In this document: piece by piece, positions 51,636 to 61,378 of the stretch
Layout of the letters: each line of letters begins with the position of its first letter
Numbering within the stretch: the stretch's first letter is position 1
NCBI GenBank assembly: GCA_965223485.1
Contig: OZ244993.1
Coordinates: 3,038,001 to 3,102,000, forward strand
Source of the DNA: VXPQ01 sp965223485
Lineage (GTDB): Bacteria > Bacteroidota > Rhodothermia > Rhodothermales > VXPQ01
Length of the DNA stretch: 64,000 nt
Direction: 5' to 3'
Notes under the pieces: model-generated
What the model was told of the DNA's origin: nothing
The model's input: the letters and a program-made list of their open reading frames with translations, nothing else
The model's database searches: none
Translations under genes and position numbers: made by a program

Positions 51636-52628
51636 CTACTTCCTCACATCCACCAGCAGCCTGCCCCGGATCTTGCCGGACAGGATCCGTTCGCTATACA
51701 ATGGAAGATCGTCCAACCCGATCGTATCCGCAAGAAGACGCTCCGCGAGCTCATCGGTCATCCAGCGGGCAAGCCGCGCCCAGGCTTTCCGTCGCACAGG
51801 AACAGGGCATGTGTTCGTATCCACACCGATAAGACGCACGCCTCGCAGGATAAACGGAAACACCGTAGTGTGCAAGGCATGCCCCCCGGCCAGTCCGCAC
51901 GCCACGGCTGTTCCGTGACGCTTCAGGCGGGACAGGAGCGCTTCCAGCGTTTTCCCGCCCACCACATCCACGGCGCCGGCCCATTCCCCCGAATCCAGCG
52001 GGCGTGCGGCGCCTGCGGCAAGCGCCTCGCGTTCGAGGATCCGGTCCGCGCCGAGACGTCCCAACCAGGCATGCGCATCCGGGCTCCCTGTCGATGCCGC
52101 TACGCGGTATCCCGCTTCATGCAGCAACCCCACGGCAAAACTCCCCACCCCGCCCGATGCACCGGTCACAAGCACTTCGCCCTTCCCGGCTTCGACGCCA
52201 TGCGCTTCCAGCTCCATCACGGCAAGCATGGCCGTAAGGCCCGCCGTCCCGGCCAGCATGGCTTTTTCGAGAGACATTCCCTCCGGGAGCGGGAGCAATT
52301 TGGCCGCGTCCACACGCTGCACCTCGGCATGTCCGCCCCAGTGGGATTCTCCCAGCCCCCACCCCGTGCCGATCACCAGGTCTCCCGGCTTGTATGCCTC
52401 CGAATCGGAAGTGCGCACCTTCCCGGCAAGATCGATCCCCGGCACAAACGGCCAGGCGCCGCGAACAATTTTGCCCCGCCCGGTAATCGCCAGCGCATCC
52501 TTGTAGTTGAGGCCCGAATACGAGACGTCCAGCAGCACATCCCCTTCCGGCAAGCGAGATTCTTCCACCTCGCAGACCGATGCCTCAACGTCGCCGTCCC
52601 GGCGATTCAGCAAAAGCACTCTCGACAT
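51636..52628 (-). CDS. AcuI/YhdH-type NADPH quinone or acrylyl-CoA reductase
   Basis: A 330-residue MDR-family oxidoreductase from the ATG at 52628. Features are YSGLNYKDALAITGRGKIVR, VPGIDLAGKV, GWGLGESHWGGHAEV, the nucleotide loop VLVTGASGGVGSFAVGLL and GVDTNTCPVP. These match the YhdH/AcuI group, which reduces acryloyl-CoA or quinones with NADPH. No zinc-binding cysteines of true alcohol dehydrogenases are present. It starts 5 bases after the msrB stop, so they are probably one operon; a GTG start at 52637 is also possible. Confidence 0.88.
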   Translation of the reverse strand: MSRVLLLNRRDGDVEASVCEVEESRLPEGDVLLDVSYSGLNYKDALAITGRGKIVRGAWPFVPGIDLAGKVRTSDSEAYKPGDLVIGTGWGLGESHWGGHAEVQRVDAAKLLPLPEGMSLEKAMLAGTAGLTAMLAVMELEAHGVEAGKGEVLVTGASGGVGSFAVGLLHEAGYRVAASTGSPDAHAWLGRLGADRILEREALAAGAARPLDSGEWAGAVDVVGGKTLEALLSRLKRHGTAVACGLAGGHALHTTVFPFILRGVRLIGVDTNTCPVPVRRKAWARLARWMTDELAERLLADTIGLDDLPLYSERILSGKIRGRLLVDVRK

Positions 52629-52633
52629 ACCAC

Positions 52634-53035
52634 TCACTTTGCATCATCTTCAAAATCGAGCGCCGCGGAATTGATGCAATACCGCAACCCGGTAGGATTC
52701 GGGCCATCTCCGAACACATGTCCGAGGTGCGAATTGCACCGGGAACACAACACCTCCGTACGCACCATCCCCACACTGCGGTCTTCTTCCGTTTCGATGG
52801 CGTCTCCATCCGCCGGCTGGTAAAAACTGGGCCATCCGCTGCCGGAGTCGTATTTGGCGTCGGAGTCGAAAAGCGGCTGACCACAGGCCGCACAGACATA
52901 AGATCCCGGGTCCTTATGATCGCACCAGGCGCCGGAAAACGCCGGTTCGGTGCCCTTTTTACGGAGCACCTTGTACTGTTCGGGAGAAAGATCGGCTTTC
53001 CACTCTGCTTCTGACTTGCTGATTTTCCTGGCCAT
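52634..53035 (-). CDS. msrB: Peptide methionine-R-sulfoxide reductase
   Basis: A 133-residue MsrB. Two zinc CxxC pairs (VCAACGQ and CSRCNSHLGH), SGSGWPSFY and the catalytic cysteine in RYCINSAAL are in place. The start is the ATG at 53035 (MARKISKSEAEWK); the open frame upstream of it has no family similarity. It reduces the R form of methionine sulfoxide, a repair function. It is upstream of and close to the AcuI-like gene. Confidence 0.94.
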   Translation of the reverse strand: MARKISKSEAEWKADLSPEQYKVLRKKGTEPAFSGAWCDHKDPGSYVCAACGQPLFDSDAKYDSGSGWPSFYQPADGDAIETEEDRSVGMVRTEVLCSRCNSHLGHVFGDGPNPTGLRYCINSAALDFEDDAK

Positions 53036-53183
53036 GGATCGTAAAACCGGGTTGGTGAAAAAGGCGCGCCTGTGCGCGGAAACCCCTCGTGAAAATACCG
53101 AAAAAAGAACACTTCGTGGCCTAAAGGATGCACGGGGGCCGACAGCATTGAAGTCGGCAGCCCTCACACATACCCGCGTTCGG

Positions 53184-53585
53184 TTATGAGGCCCAGAACG
53201 CCTGCTTGAAATGGGTAACGATCGGATCGGCGTCTTTCTGCAACACGACTGCAATTACATCGAACCGGCACGACGCCTGCTCCATGCTTTGCTCCCGGAG
53301 CCAGGCCTGCGCGGCCTGCGCAATACGCCGCCGCTTCGTCTCGGATATGGCTTCTTCGGGGCGTCCGAACCCAAGGCCGGAACGGGTTTTTACTTCGGCG
53401 AACACGATCTCGCCCTGCCCGGGAACGACGTTGAGCCCATCCCCGGGCGGTTCGTAGCATACCAGATCAAGCTCCAGCCGCCCGAACCGGTAATTGCGAT
53501 GGAGAATGCGGTACCCGATGGCTTCCAGGTACGCTGCGGCAATATCTTCCCCCCTGTTACCTACGTCTTTTCCTCGTACGGACAT
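53184..53585 (-). CDS. YraN/UPF0102-family nuclease-like protein
   Basis: A 133-residue protein of the UPF0102 family. GNRGEDIAAAYLEAIGYRILHRNYR is the start pattern, followed by the PD-(D/E)XK-like GRLELDLVCYE and EIVFAEVKTRS, and ETKRRRIAQAAQAWL. Members are predicted Holliday-junction-resolvase-like nucleases, but the function is not settled. It diverges from the SAM hydrolase-like gene. Confidence 0.92.
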   Translation of the reverse strand: MSVRGKDVGNRGEDIAAAYLEAIGYRILHRNYRFGRLELDLVCYEPPGDGLNVVPGQGEIVFAEVKTRSGLGFGRPEEAISETKRRRIAQAAQAWLREQSMEQASCRFDVIAVVLQKDADPIVTHFKQAFWAS

Positions 53586-53730
53586 AGCTCCTCCAATCCG
53601 TAAAAAGGGCGTACCGCGCTTCGCGCCACTCGTTCCGCCACTGGATCAATATCCATGATCCTGCGCCGGTGGCGTGGCGAGAACATTCTTTCTTCGTACT
53701 TTGGATCATGCCATTGTACAGGTCATCGCC

Positions 53731-54522
53731 GTGTCCGCAATCATAACCCTTACGACAGACTTCGGGACGCAGGATGCGTATGTCGGGGCTATAAAAGGCG
53801 TTATCCTTAGCCTGTGCCCCAATGCGCGTATCGTGGATATCTCTCATGCGATCGCACCACAGGACATCATGGAATGCGCCTTCGTGTTGCGCGACGCTGC
53901 ATGGTATTTTCCCGCCGGCGCCATACACATGGCCGTGGTGGATCCGGGCGTCGGAACGGATCGGCGCCCCGTAGCGCTTCGTTGCGGCGAACACTTCTTC
54001 ACAGGACCGGATAACGGCATTTTTCCGCTGATCCTCGACGGGACGGCGCCCGATGTCTGCGTGTGCCTCGACCGGCCCGAGTACTGGCGCGGCGCTGCGC
54101 CTTCCAGAACTTTCCACGGGCGCGACATCTTTGCGGCGGCGGCGGCCCACCTTGCGAACGGAATACCCATAGAGCGCCTCGGCAGCACCATAGACCAACT
54201 CGCCCCTATGAAATGGGCCCTTCCGATTATGGACGATGAGGGCGTACAGGGATGGGTGGTGCACATCGACCGCTTCGGCAACTGCATCACCAACATTTCC
54301 CGTGAAATGGTCGAGGAACGGCAAGCAGGCAGGCCCATCAAATGCTTTGCGGGCAACACCATCCTCGAAGGCGTCCAGCACACGTACGCCTCGGTGGAGA
54401 CCGGCGAGCCCCTTTTGCAGTATAACAGCAGCAATTTGCTCGAAGTGGCGGTCAATTCAGGGAATGCTGCAGAACTGCTTGGCATCCGCAAGGGCAATCC
54501 GGTAAACATCCTCTTTTCATAA
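53731..54522 (+). CDS. SAM hydrolase/chlorinase-like protein (DUF62)
   Basis: A 263-residue protein of the DUF62 family. ITLTTDFGTQDAYVG opens the family fold, followed by SHAIAPQDIMECAFVLR, MAVVDPGVGTDRRPVALRC, TGPDNGIF and VVHIDRFGNCITNIS. Members hydrolyse S-adenosylmethionine to adenosine and methionine, or use halide ions. The GTG at 53731 directly before the first strand is preferred; another GTG at 53674 would add 19 residues without family similarity. Confidence 0.88.
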   Translation: MSAIITLTTDFGTQDAYVGAIKGVILSLCPNARIVDISHAIAPQDIMECAFVLRDAAWYFPAGAIHMAVVDPGVGTDRRPVALRCGEHFFTGPDNGIFPLILDGTAPDVCVCLDRPEYWRGAAPSRTFHGRDIFAAAAAHLANGIPIERLGSTIDQLAPMKWALPIMDDEGVQGWVVHIDRFGNCITNISREMVEERQAGRPIKCFAGNTILEGVQHTYASVETGEPLLQYNSSNLLEVAVNSGNAAELLGIRKGNPVNILFS

Positions 54523-54553
54523 ACTTCGGCAGCCGCCTTCCAAACAGTCAGGC

Positions 54554-55150
54554 ATGCCTGTTCCTCCCAAACACCACAATACGGGCAATACGCCAAAGGC
54601 GGGGCACGTAGTCATTTCCGCGCTACTGATCGTCCTGGCGTCCGGCTTGGTCGGATACGGCCTCTCGAACCTGACGAAACGCCCTCAGGAAACGAACCTG
54701 GTCTCCTTATCGGCCAGGCAGGCCGAACACATCAAGGCCGGACTCGAGACTGCCGACGCCGATCAGGCCGGACGCTATGTGCGTGAATTGTTGGGCCGGC
54801 GGATCGGCGTACCCACCATCGAAGACGCCGAACTCACGGGCGTGTCTATCCACGATGCGGGCGACGGAGCACAGATTCCCGTCCTGTTGTACCGGAACAT
54901 GAACGAATCCGGTAACATTGTGCTCTACGCCTACTCGTATGCGTTCCTCGACACCCACGGGCGCCGATTCCGGCTGGCCAGCGATGTGCTCGAACGCATC
55001 GAAACGGAAGACCTCTTCGACCTGCGCGATTCCGACGAAGCGAATGTCCTGATCTGGCGGCAACGCGACGACATCTTCATTGCTATCACGGAGAGCGACA
55101 GCGAAGCGTTAGAAAACCGCATCAGGGCTTTTTCGCAGCCGGCACCGTAA
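54554..55150 (+). CDS. Membrane-anchored protein, unknown function
   Basis: A 198-residue protein with one TM segment (about residues 18-38, VVISALLIVLASGLVGYGL) and a soluble acidic domain (VRELLGRRIGVPTIEDAEL, VLLYRNMNESGNIVLYAYSYAF, LIWRQRDDIFIAITES). I recognise no family, although the soluble part resembles anti-sigma-like or cupredoxin-size extracytoplasmic domains. Its last 29 bases overlap the convergent histidine kinase gene. It follows the SAM hydrolase-like gene by 31 bases and is probably in its operon. Confidence 0.65.
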   Translation: MPVPPKHHNTGNTPKAGHVVISALLIVLASGLVGYGLSNLTKRPQETNLVSLSARQAEHIKAGLETADADQAGRYVRELLGRRIGVPTIEDAELTGVSIHDAGDGAQIPVLLYRNMNESGNIVLYAYSYAFLDTHGRRFRLASDVLERIETEDLFDLRDSDEANVLIWRQRDDIFIAITESDSEALENRIRAFSQPAP

Positions 55151-56477
55151 TCCGAAAGGTGCTTCCGTGATCGGGACGCGACTGCAGGAGCACAAGGCTC
55201 CCGCCATGGTGTTCCTCAACAATTCGCTTGGCCAGATTCAATCCCAGCCCCCAGCCCCGCTTCTTCGTACTATAACCGGGCCGAAATATATTTTTCCAGT
55301 TTTTCCGGTCAATGCCCTTACCGGTATCGCGTATATCTATCCGGATGCTTCCTGCCACCGGGGAGGCCTGCACATCGATGACGCCGCCGGCCATTTCCAT
55401 GGCGTCAAGCGCATTCTTGAGAAGATTCTCTATTACCCATTCGAACAATTCCGCATTCAGCGGCGCATACGGCGCCCCGGTGATTTTCACGTTCAACTCG
55501 ACAAACCCATCCCTTTGGGGGATACGTTTGCGCACATAATCCACGGCCGCCTCGATAACCGGCGCCACTGCATCCACCTCGAGCCTGGGCAACGAACCTA
55601 TATCCGAAAACCGGGCGGTGACCCGTTCGAGCCGCGCCACATCACGCTCCATTTCCTGCAGCGCGCCATGCTTCTGCTCGCTGGATAGAGCATCCCCCCT
55701 GAGTAACTCGACCCACCCCATTAAACTGGAAATCGGCGTACCCAACTGGTGCGCCGCTTCTCTGGCCATGCCAACCCAGAGACTGCTTTGCTCGCTCCGG
55801 CGCACATACGAGAAGCCGAGATACCCGACCAGGATGAAAAAGGCCACGAACAACAGTTGCAAGAACGGAAAGATCGTGAGTTCCCGAATCACCCTCGAAT
55901 CGTCGTAGAACACGTATTGCCTGAACGACTCCGGAGGCGCCCCGTATTCAATGGCGATCGGTTCGTAATCCTGCGCCATGGCGTAAGCGCGTTCATACAG
56001 GCTGCGAAGAGCCTCGGCCCGCTCCTCCGGCGACAACCCTTCGAGCGAATCCGGAACCGGTACATGCCGCCAGGCCACGGGCCTCGATTGCATCGAATCT
56101 ATGATGATGGCCGGAATGCCGAATCCTCCCTGCAATACGATCTCGCTGGCGAGTGTTACATCCTCCGCAGGAGGCATAGTCCGGGACCATGCGAGCGCAC
56201 TGCGATACCGCGAAAGCGCCTCAGGAGAAACAGGGCCATCCGGTATAGCCGCCTCGACCAGTTGTTGTTCTATCTCGGAAAATACCGGCATGTGCGGATT
56301 TTCCCGGGTAGCGGAAAGCCGTTCCTGTGCCGCCGCCCATAAGTGGATGACAAACTGCTCGCGTTCGCGCAGCCGGTCCACGGTCTGGCTGGTGTAGACA
56401 AGCGAAGCCACTGAGATCAGCACAGCCAGTACAACCAGGCCGAGCTTGAGTCGTACGGAATGGCGATACGCCTTCAT
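55122..56477 (-). CDS. Membrane sensor histidine kinase
   Basis: A 451-residue kinase. An N-terminal TM segment (LGLVVLAVLISVASLVY), an extracytoplasmic region of about 170 residues and a second TM (FLQLLFVAFFILVGYLGF) precede the phosphoacceptor helix with EAAHQLGTPISSLMGWVELL. The catalytic domain has NLLKNALDAM, DTGKGI and GWGLGLNLAKRIVEEHHGG. The cognate response regulator is not in the adjacent genes. It is downstream of purA with a 44-base gap on the same strand. Confidence 0.92.
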   Translation of the reverse strand: MKAYRHSVRLKLGLVVLAVLISVASLVYTSQTVDRLREREQFVIHLWAAAQERLSATRENPHMPVFSEIEQQLVEAAIPDGPVSPEALSRYRSALAWSRTMPPAEDVTLASEIVLQGGFGIPAIIIDSMQSRPVAWRHVPVPDSLEGLSPEERAEALRSLYERAYAMAQDYEPIAIEYGAPPESFRQYVFYDDSRVIRELTIFPFLQLLFVAFFILVGYLGFSYVRRSEQSSLWVGMAREAAHQLGTPISSLMGWVELLRGDALSSEQKHGALQEMERDVARLERVTARFSDIGSLPRLEVDAVAPVIEAAVDYVRKRIPQRDGFVELNVKITGAPYAPLNAELFEWVIENLLKNALDAMEMAGGVIDVQASPVAGSIRIDIRDTGKGIDRKNWKNIFRPGYSTKKRGWGLGLNLAKRIVEEHHGGSLVLLQSRPDHGSTFRITVPAAKKP

Positions 56478-56521
56478 GGTCAGACCTCCTGCACTGTCCG
56501 ATTGCCCCGTACGGGGGGCGA

Positions 56522-57844
56522 TTACCCTCCTGTACCGGAAGGGAGGATATCTACTGTGTCCGAAACAACGGGCGGCGAAATGATCTGATCCCGTTTGGGA
56601 CCTGTTGAGATCATGGAAATGCGGACCCCGAGCGAGTCGCTCAAAAAGCGCAGATAGCGCTGGGCGGCCACCGGCAGGTCGTCCATGTACCTCACGCCGG
56701 TAATATCTTCCGACCAGCCTTCGAACGAGGCGTAGACGGGTTCAACCTTTTCGAGCGTCTGCACTTCGCTCGGGAAACGCGTCGTCTCCTTGCCATCGTA
56801 CCGATAGGCCGTACACACCTTGAGCGTGTCCAGCCCTGTCAACACATCGAGTTTAGTGATCGCCAATTCCGTCAATCCGTTGATCATGGAGGTATAGCGT
56901 AAGGCCACCAGGTCCAGCCACCCGCACCGCCGGGGTCTACCGGTCGTTGCGCCGAACTCGTCTCCCACCTCGCGCAAGCGCTCGCCGGCCGCATCGTCCA
57001 GCTCCGTCGGAAACGGACCGTTGCCCACCCGCGTGCTGTAGGCCTTCACGATACCAATCACCGTGTCCACCGCCGTGGGCGGCACACCCAGTCCCGTACA
57101 GCACCCGCCGACGGTAGGATGACTTGAAGTCACAAACGGATAGGTCCCGAAATCCACATCGAGCAAAGACCCCTGAGCACCCTCGGCAAGAATGCGTTTG
57201 CCCGCCCGCAAGGCCTGCCCCAGATATTGCGACGTATCCGTGACGAACGGGTCAATCAGGTGGTCGAACTCCACATATTCTTCGATGATCTGTTCCACAT
57301 CGAGACCATCGGCATCGTATACGCCGCGAAGCACCGCATTCTTTTCCTCGATCGCGCGTTTGAGTTTTCGGCGCAGCGTATCCCGATCCAGCAAATCGAC
57401 CACGCGGATGCCTGTCCGGGCAAACTTGTCGACATAGGCCGGCCCGATGCCGCGGCCCGTCGTACCAATGGCGCCCCCGTCGCGCATCCGTTCGCGCGCT
57501 TCCTCGATACGCTTGTGATACGGCATGATCAGATGCGCATCGTGCGAAATCAGGAGTCGCCCGTCCACATCGTATCCGAGATCGCGGATCATGCGAATTT
57601 CCTCCATGATCGCCACGGGATCCAGCACGACGCCGTTACCGATCACACAGGTCACATGCTCGTGGAAAATGCCGCTCGGAACGAGGTGAAGCACAAAGGT
57701 TTCGTCTCCCCAGCAGATCGTGTGCCCCGCATTCGCCCCGCCCTGGTAACGCGCCACGATGTCCATATTCGGGCTCAGGAGATCAACAATCTTGCCCTTG
57801 CCCTCGTCTCCCCATTGCGTTCCTATGACGACTGTGACACTCAT
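56522..57844 (-). CDS. purA: Adenylosuccinate synthetase
   Basis: A 440-residue PurA. The P-loop is GDEGKGKIVDLL, with the IMP loop GTTGRGIGPAYVDK, GAQGSLLDVDFGTYPFVTSS and KLDVLTGLDTLKVC. It converts IMP to adenylosuccinate with GTP and aspartate in AMP synthesis. The start is taken at the ATG at 57844, three codons after an alternative ATG at 57853. Length is typical. Confidence 0.96.
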   Translation of the reverse strand: MSVTVVIGTQWGDEGKGKIVDLLSPNMDIVARYQGGANAGHTICWGDETFVLHLVPSGIFHEHVTCVIGNGVVLDPVAIMEEIRMIRDLGYDVDGRLLISHDAHLIMPYHKRIEEARERMRDGGAIGTTGRGIGPAYVDKFARTGIRVVDLLDRDTLRRKLKRAIEEKNAVLRGVYDADGLDVEQIIEEYVEFDHLIDPFVTDTSQYLGQALRAGKRILAEGAQGSLLDVDFGTYPFVTSSHPTVGGCCTGLGVPPTAVDTVIGIVKAYSTRVGNGPFPTELDDAAGERLREVGDEFGATTGRPRRCGWLDLVALRYTSMINGLTELAITKLDVLTGLDTLKVCTAYRYDGKETTRFPSEVQTLEKVEPVYASFEGWSEDITGVRYMDDLPVAAQRYLRFLSDSLGVRISMISTGPKRDQIISPPVVSDTVDILPSGTGG

Positions 57845-57999
57845 TATAATCAAGCCTTGACGTTGTATCTAATTTTTGTATTCTGCCGAATTTTTAGCAA
57901 TTTTTTCAGGCTCCCAGACAAGACAAACCGTTTGCATTGCGCCGGACCGGCACCGGGAACAGAGGTACAGCCGCCCGATGGCTGGAATGTAATGCCCCG

Positions 58000-58359
58000 C
58001 TACGCCGGCGCCGGCGGATCCTCTTCGTAGCTGCGCACGGCTTCGTCAACGGATTCGTAATGTTTGAATATCGTATCGAGCCGGGTAATCACGAGCAGTG
58101 ATCGAATACCGTCGCCCATACCCGCCAGGCGAAAATCTCCCCCGGCGTTGCGCATCGTCGTCATGGCGCTGATCAGCATGCCGAGTCCGCTCGAATTCAT
58201 GAACCGGACCCTGGATAGATCAACCACAACATGACGCTTGCCCGCGTCTTTCAATTCGTGCAGCCGATCGTGCAATTTCGTGCCGTCAGGACCACCCAGG
58301 ATGTTTCCCTCCAAAGCGAGAACCGCTACGCGCCCCTGTTCTTCGACATCGTATTTCAT
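58000..58359 (-). CDS. STAS-domain protein (anti-sigma factor antagonist-like)
   Basis: A 119-residue STAS protein from the ATG at 58359 with a GGGAGG site. LALEGNILGGPDGTKLHDRLHELK and VVVDLSRVRFMNSSGLGMLISA are the family core; S in MNSSGLG is the phosphorylatable serine. Such proteins act in partner-switching control of sigma factors or as stand-alone signalling proteins. No kinase-type anti-sigma factor is adjacent, and secF is the closest gene upstream. Confidence 0.92.
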   Translation of the reverse strand: MKYDVEEQGRVAVLALEGNILGGPDGTKLHDRLHELKDAGKRHVVVDLSRVRFMNSSGLGMLISAMTTMRNAGGDFRLAGMGDGIRSLLVITRLDTIFKHYESVDEAVRSYEEDPPAPA

Positions 58360-58414
58360 GAAGACCTCCCGGAATTCAGCGCCGACGATCCCTGACCGTC
58401 TACGCGGCAGACAT

Positions 58415-59326
58415 TCATCTACGGGCTGTTTTCGCCCGCACCCTGAGTTCCACAACGACCGGCGAAGCCACGAAAACGGAGGAATACGTACCGATCGTCA
58501 CACCCAGAATAAGACCGAACGCGAAGCCGCGCAGCACCTCTCCCCCAAAAATAAAGAGGACAACCACTACGAGCAAGGTTGTGCCGGAGGTGACGACCGT
58601 CCGGCTGAGCGTATTGTTGATGGAACGATTCACCAACTTATCATACGTTTCCGTCTTGAAAAGATTCGAGTATTCCCGAATCCGGTCGAAAACGACCACC
58701 GTGTCGTTGAGTGAATAGCCCACGATCGTCAAAAAAGCGGCGATAATAGCCTGATCGACCTGAAGCGAAAACGGCAGTACGCCGGCCGCCGCGGAGAAGA
58801 TGCCCAGCGTGATCGTGACGTCATGGAACAAGGCGGTCACCGCACCTACGCCAAACCGCCACTCGAACCGCAGCAGAATATAGACGAAAACCACAAGAAG
58901 CCCACCGAGAATAGCCCAGATGGCTCCTTGCTTCAGATCCTCGGCGAAACGCGGGCCTACTACGTCTGTTTTGATGACCTCCGGATTGGAGCCGGCAAAT
59001 CCTTCGGCGATGCCTTCCACAATCAGGTTCTGAACGGCTGAAATATCCCCTTCTGCGGAGGTACGAATAAGCACCTGTCCTACACCGAACGTTTTCACCT
59101 CCGGCTCGGACCCCAGTACCGTAGCCAACTGGCTGCGTACCGCGACCGGCTCCAACGCTACCGGGCTTTCGACGACAAACTCCATGCCCCCCTGAAAGTC
59201 GATGCCCAGTTCAAGGCCGCGTGCGATCAACGACCCGATACTTAGCAAGAGCAGGATCCCGGAGAAGACGTACGCCTTCTTCCGGTTGCCTATGAAGTCG
59301 AAATTGGTGTTTTCAAAAATTCTCAT
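58415..59326 (-). CDS. secF: SecF, protein-export membrane subunit
   Basis: A 303-residue SecF with six TM segments. The N-terminal LELGIDFQGGMEFVVESP, TDVVGPRFAEDLKQGAIWA, YSLNDTVVVFDRIREY and SINNTLSRTVVTSGTTLLVV are all present. With SecD it pulls translocated proteins into the periplasm using the proton gradient. The gene is separate from secD (54 bases between), as in many Bacteroidota. Confidence 0.96.
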   Translation of the reverse strand: MRIFENTNFDFIGNRKKAYVFSGILLLLSIGSLIARGLELGIDFQGGMEFVVESPVALEPVAVRSQLATVLGSEPEVKTFGVGQVLIRTSAEGDISAVQNLIVEGIAEGFAGSNPEVIKTDVVGPRFAEDLKQGAIWAILGGLLVVFVYILLRFEWRFGVGAVTALFHDVTITLGIFSAAAGVLPFSLQVDQAIIAAFLTIVGYSLNDTVVVFDRIREYSNLFKTETYDKLVNRSINNTLSRTVVTSGTTLLVVVVLFIFGGEVLRGFAFGLILGVTIGTYSSVFVASPVVVELRVRAKTARR

Positions 59327-59380
59327 CGTTCTTTCTCTATCGAAAGCGCGCCTGCGGACGGAGGACTATTCGGATTCCCG

Positions 59381-61252
59381 TCATCCATAACTGACGTTCA
59401 TTCGCCGCTTGATCACCATATAGTCGAATACGATCCGGGAAACGATAATGGCCGTAAACAGCGACGAAAGGATGCCGGCCATCAGTGTCACCGCAAATCC
59501 CTGAATGGGGCCGACGCCAAATGAATACAGGATGGCGGCGACAAAAAACGTGGTCACATTGGCGTCAAAAATGGCGCTGAACGCCTTCGAATAACCGGCG
59601 TCGATAGCCGCTTTCAGCGTCTTGCCGGTAGCGCGTTCTTCACGTATTCGCTCGAAGATCAGTACGTTGGCGTCTACAGCCATACCGATCGTCAACACGA
59701 TGCCGGCAATGCCGGGCAACGTAAGCGTAGCCTTGAAGGCGGCCAGTATTCCGAAGATGAAAATAATGTTGAACAACAGGGCCAGATTTGCGACCAGCCC
59801 GGCCGTACGGTAATAGAAAATCATGAAGAGCGCCACCAGGCCAAGCCCCACCATGACCGAAATGAAGCCGGCGCGGATGGAAGCCTTCCCAAGGCTCGGC
59901 CCGACCGTACGTTCCTCGACGATATCGACCGGCGCAGGCAGCGCGCCGGACATCAGCACCGTCACCACGTCCTGAGCCTCCTCACGGCTATCGAGTCCGG
60001 TGATGGACGAACGTCCGCCAACGATGCGATTGATGACGGTCGGATACGAATAAACCACCCCGTCCAGCACGATGGCGATGTTTTTGTTGACATTCGCCCC
60101 GGTGAGCCGGGCCCAGGTACGCGATCCTTCCGAATTCATCACCATCGTAACTTCCGGAAGGTTCAATTCGTCGAAATCGACGCGGGCCGATGTAATCACC
60201 TCGCCCGACAATTCAATCTGATCCCGGACCCCAAGCACATAATACATTTCCAGGCCATCCTCTGTCAGGCCGGCAGGTTTCGCGTCGTAGAGCAGATCCA
60301 CGCCGATCGGAAGCGCCTCCCGAACGGCGGGAACCGAGAGCAATTCACTGACGCGGGCCGTGTCCTGCTCGGAGACCAGTCCAAACCGGACCCCCTGCCC
60401 AACAGGTTGCATGACTTCCAGCAACGGATTGGTCGGCTCGTCTTCTTCCGGCTCATCGAACAGATCCTCGGCGGCCAACGTCGAATCGGTCTCCGCGTCA
60501 TCTTCTTCCTCGTCCTCCACCATGGTGATGCTCACCTGCACGTTGTAATGGGCAATCACCTGCTCCAGGGAACGCAGCAACTCCTCCGGTTCGGCCATGA
60601 GATGAAATTCGAGGCGGGCCGTGCCCTTCAGCAGATTCCGTACGCGCTCGGGGTCATCGATGCCGGGCAGCTCGACCACGACGCGCCGCGTACCCTGTTT
60701 CTGGATGGACGGCTCGGTCACCCCGTAGCGATCCACCCGGTCCCTGATAATGGAGATGGCCCGATTGATCGCGTTGTCGGCCTGATCAAGGAGGTACTGC
60801 GACACCTCAGCGTTGGTCGACCGGCGCGTAATGCCAGCGTCGGAATCCCGGAAATAGCGGGACAGACGCGCATCGGGATCGCGCCGCTCGAACTCCATCA
60901 CGAACATGTCGATAATGGAATTGCCGGTTTCGTCCGACAACACACGAGCAGCGGTCAGCACTTCCTCGAACGTCTGATCCGCATCCGTGGCCAACTCCCG
61001 GATCAGCGCATCGGTCCGGACCTCCATGGTGACATGCATGCCTCCCTGCAGGTCGAGCCCGAGTTTCAGCGCATCCTCCTTGACGTTTCTGATTCTCTGA
61101 AGATTCTCCCGTTCATAATCCTCTCGTTCCTGCTCCTCCAGCCCGTTTATCCGCTGCTGAATGAAATAATTTTGGGCGGACGGATAGAGATACCAGGCCG
61201 ACAGGGCAAAGAAAAATGCGAACACGGTGATCTTGAACCCGTTTCCTTGCAT
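59381..61252 (-). CDS. secD: SecD, protein-export membrane subunit
   Basis: A 623-residue SecD. The first TM is followed by LKLGLDLQGGMHVTMEV, a large periplasmic part with IRDRVDRYGVTEPSIQKQGTRRVVVELPG, and the C-terminal VGPSLGKASIRAGF, GMAVDANVLIFERIREE and AFSAIFDANVTTFF. The periplasmic loop includes an acidic low-complexity tract (EDEEEDDAETDS). It is upstream of secF on the same strand. Confidence 0.96.
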   Translation of the reverse strand: MQGNGFKITVFAFFFALSAWYLYPSAQNYFIQQRINGLEEQEREDYERENLQRIRNVKEDALKLGLDLQGGMHVTMEVRTDALIRELATDADQTFEEVLTAARVLSDETGNSIIDMFVMEFERRDPDARLSRYFRDSDAGITRRSTNAEVSQYLLDQADNAINRAISIIRDRVDRYGVTEPSIQKQGTRRVVVELPGIDDPERVRNLLKGTARLEFHLMAEPEELLRSLEQVIAHYNVQVSITMVEDEEEDDAETDSTLAAEDLFDEPEEDEPTNPLLEVMQPVGQGVRFGLVSEQDTARVSELLSVPAVREALPIGVDLLYDAKPAGLTEDGLEMYYVLGVRDQIELSGEVITSARVDFDELNLPEVTMVMNSEGSRTWARLTGANVNKNIAIVLDGVVYSYPTVINRIVGGRSSITGLDSREEAQDVVTVLMSGALPAPVDIVEERTVGPSLGKASIRAGFISVMVGLGLVALFMIFYYRTAGLVANLALLFNIIFIFGILAAFKATLTLPGIAGIVLTIGMAVDANVLIFERIREERATGKTLKAAIDAGYSKAFSAIFDANVTTFFVAAILYSFGVGPIQGFAVTLMAGILSSLFTAIIVSRIVFDYMVIKRRMNVSYG

Positions 61253-61378
61253 AGCAAGTTTATGGATAGATAGTGGACATTCGGGGCAAGGCGGGAAATG
61301 AAGACCATTTCCTATCCCGTGCCCTACCGGTTTGTTCCAGTGCGCGCTCCCCAGCGGTCATCTCTGCCAATCCGTTCT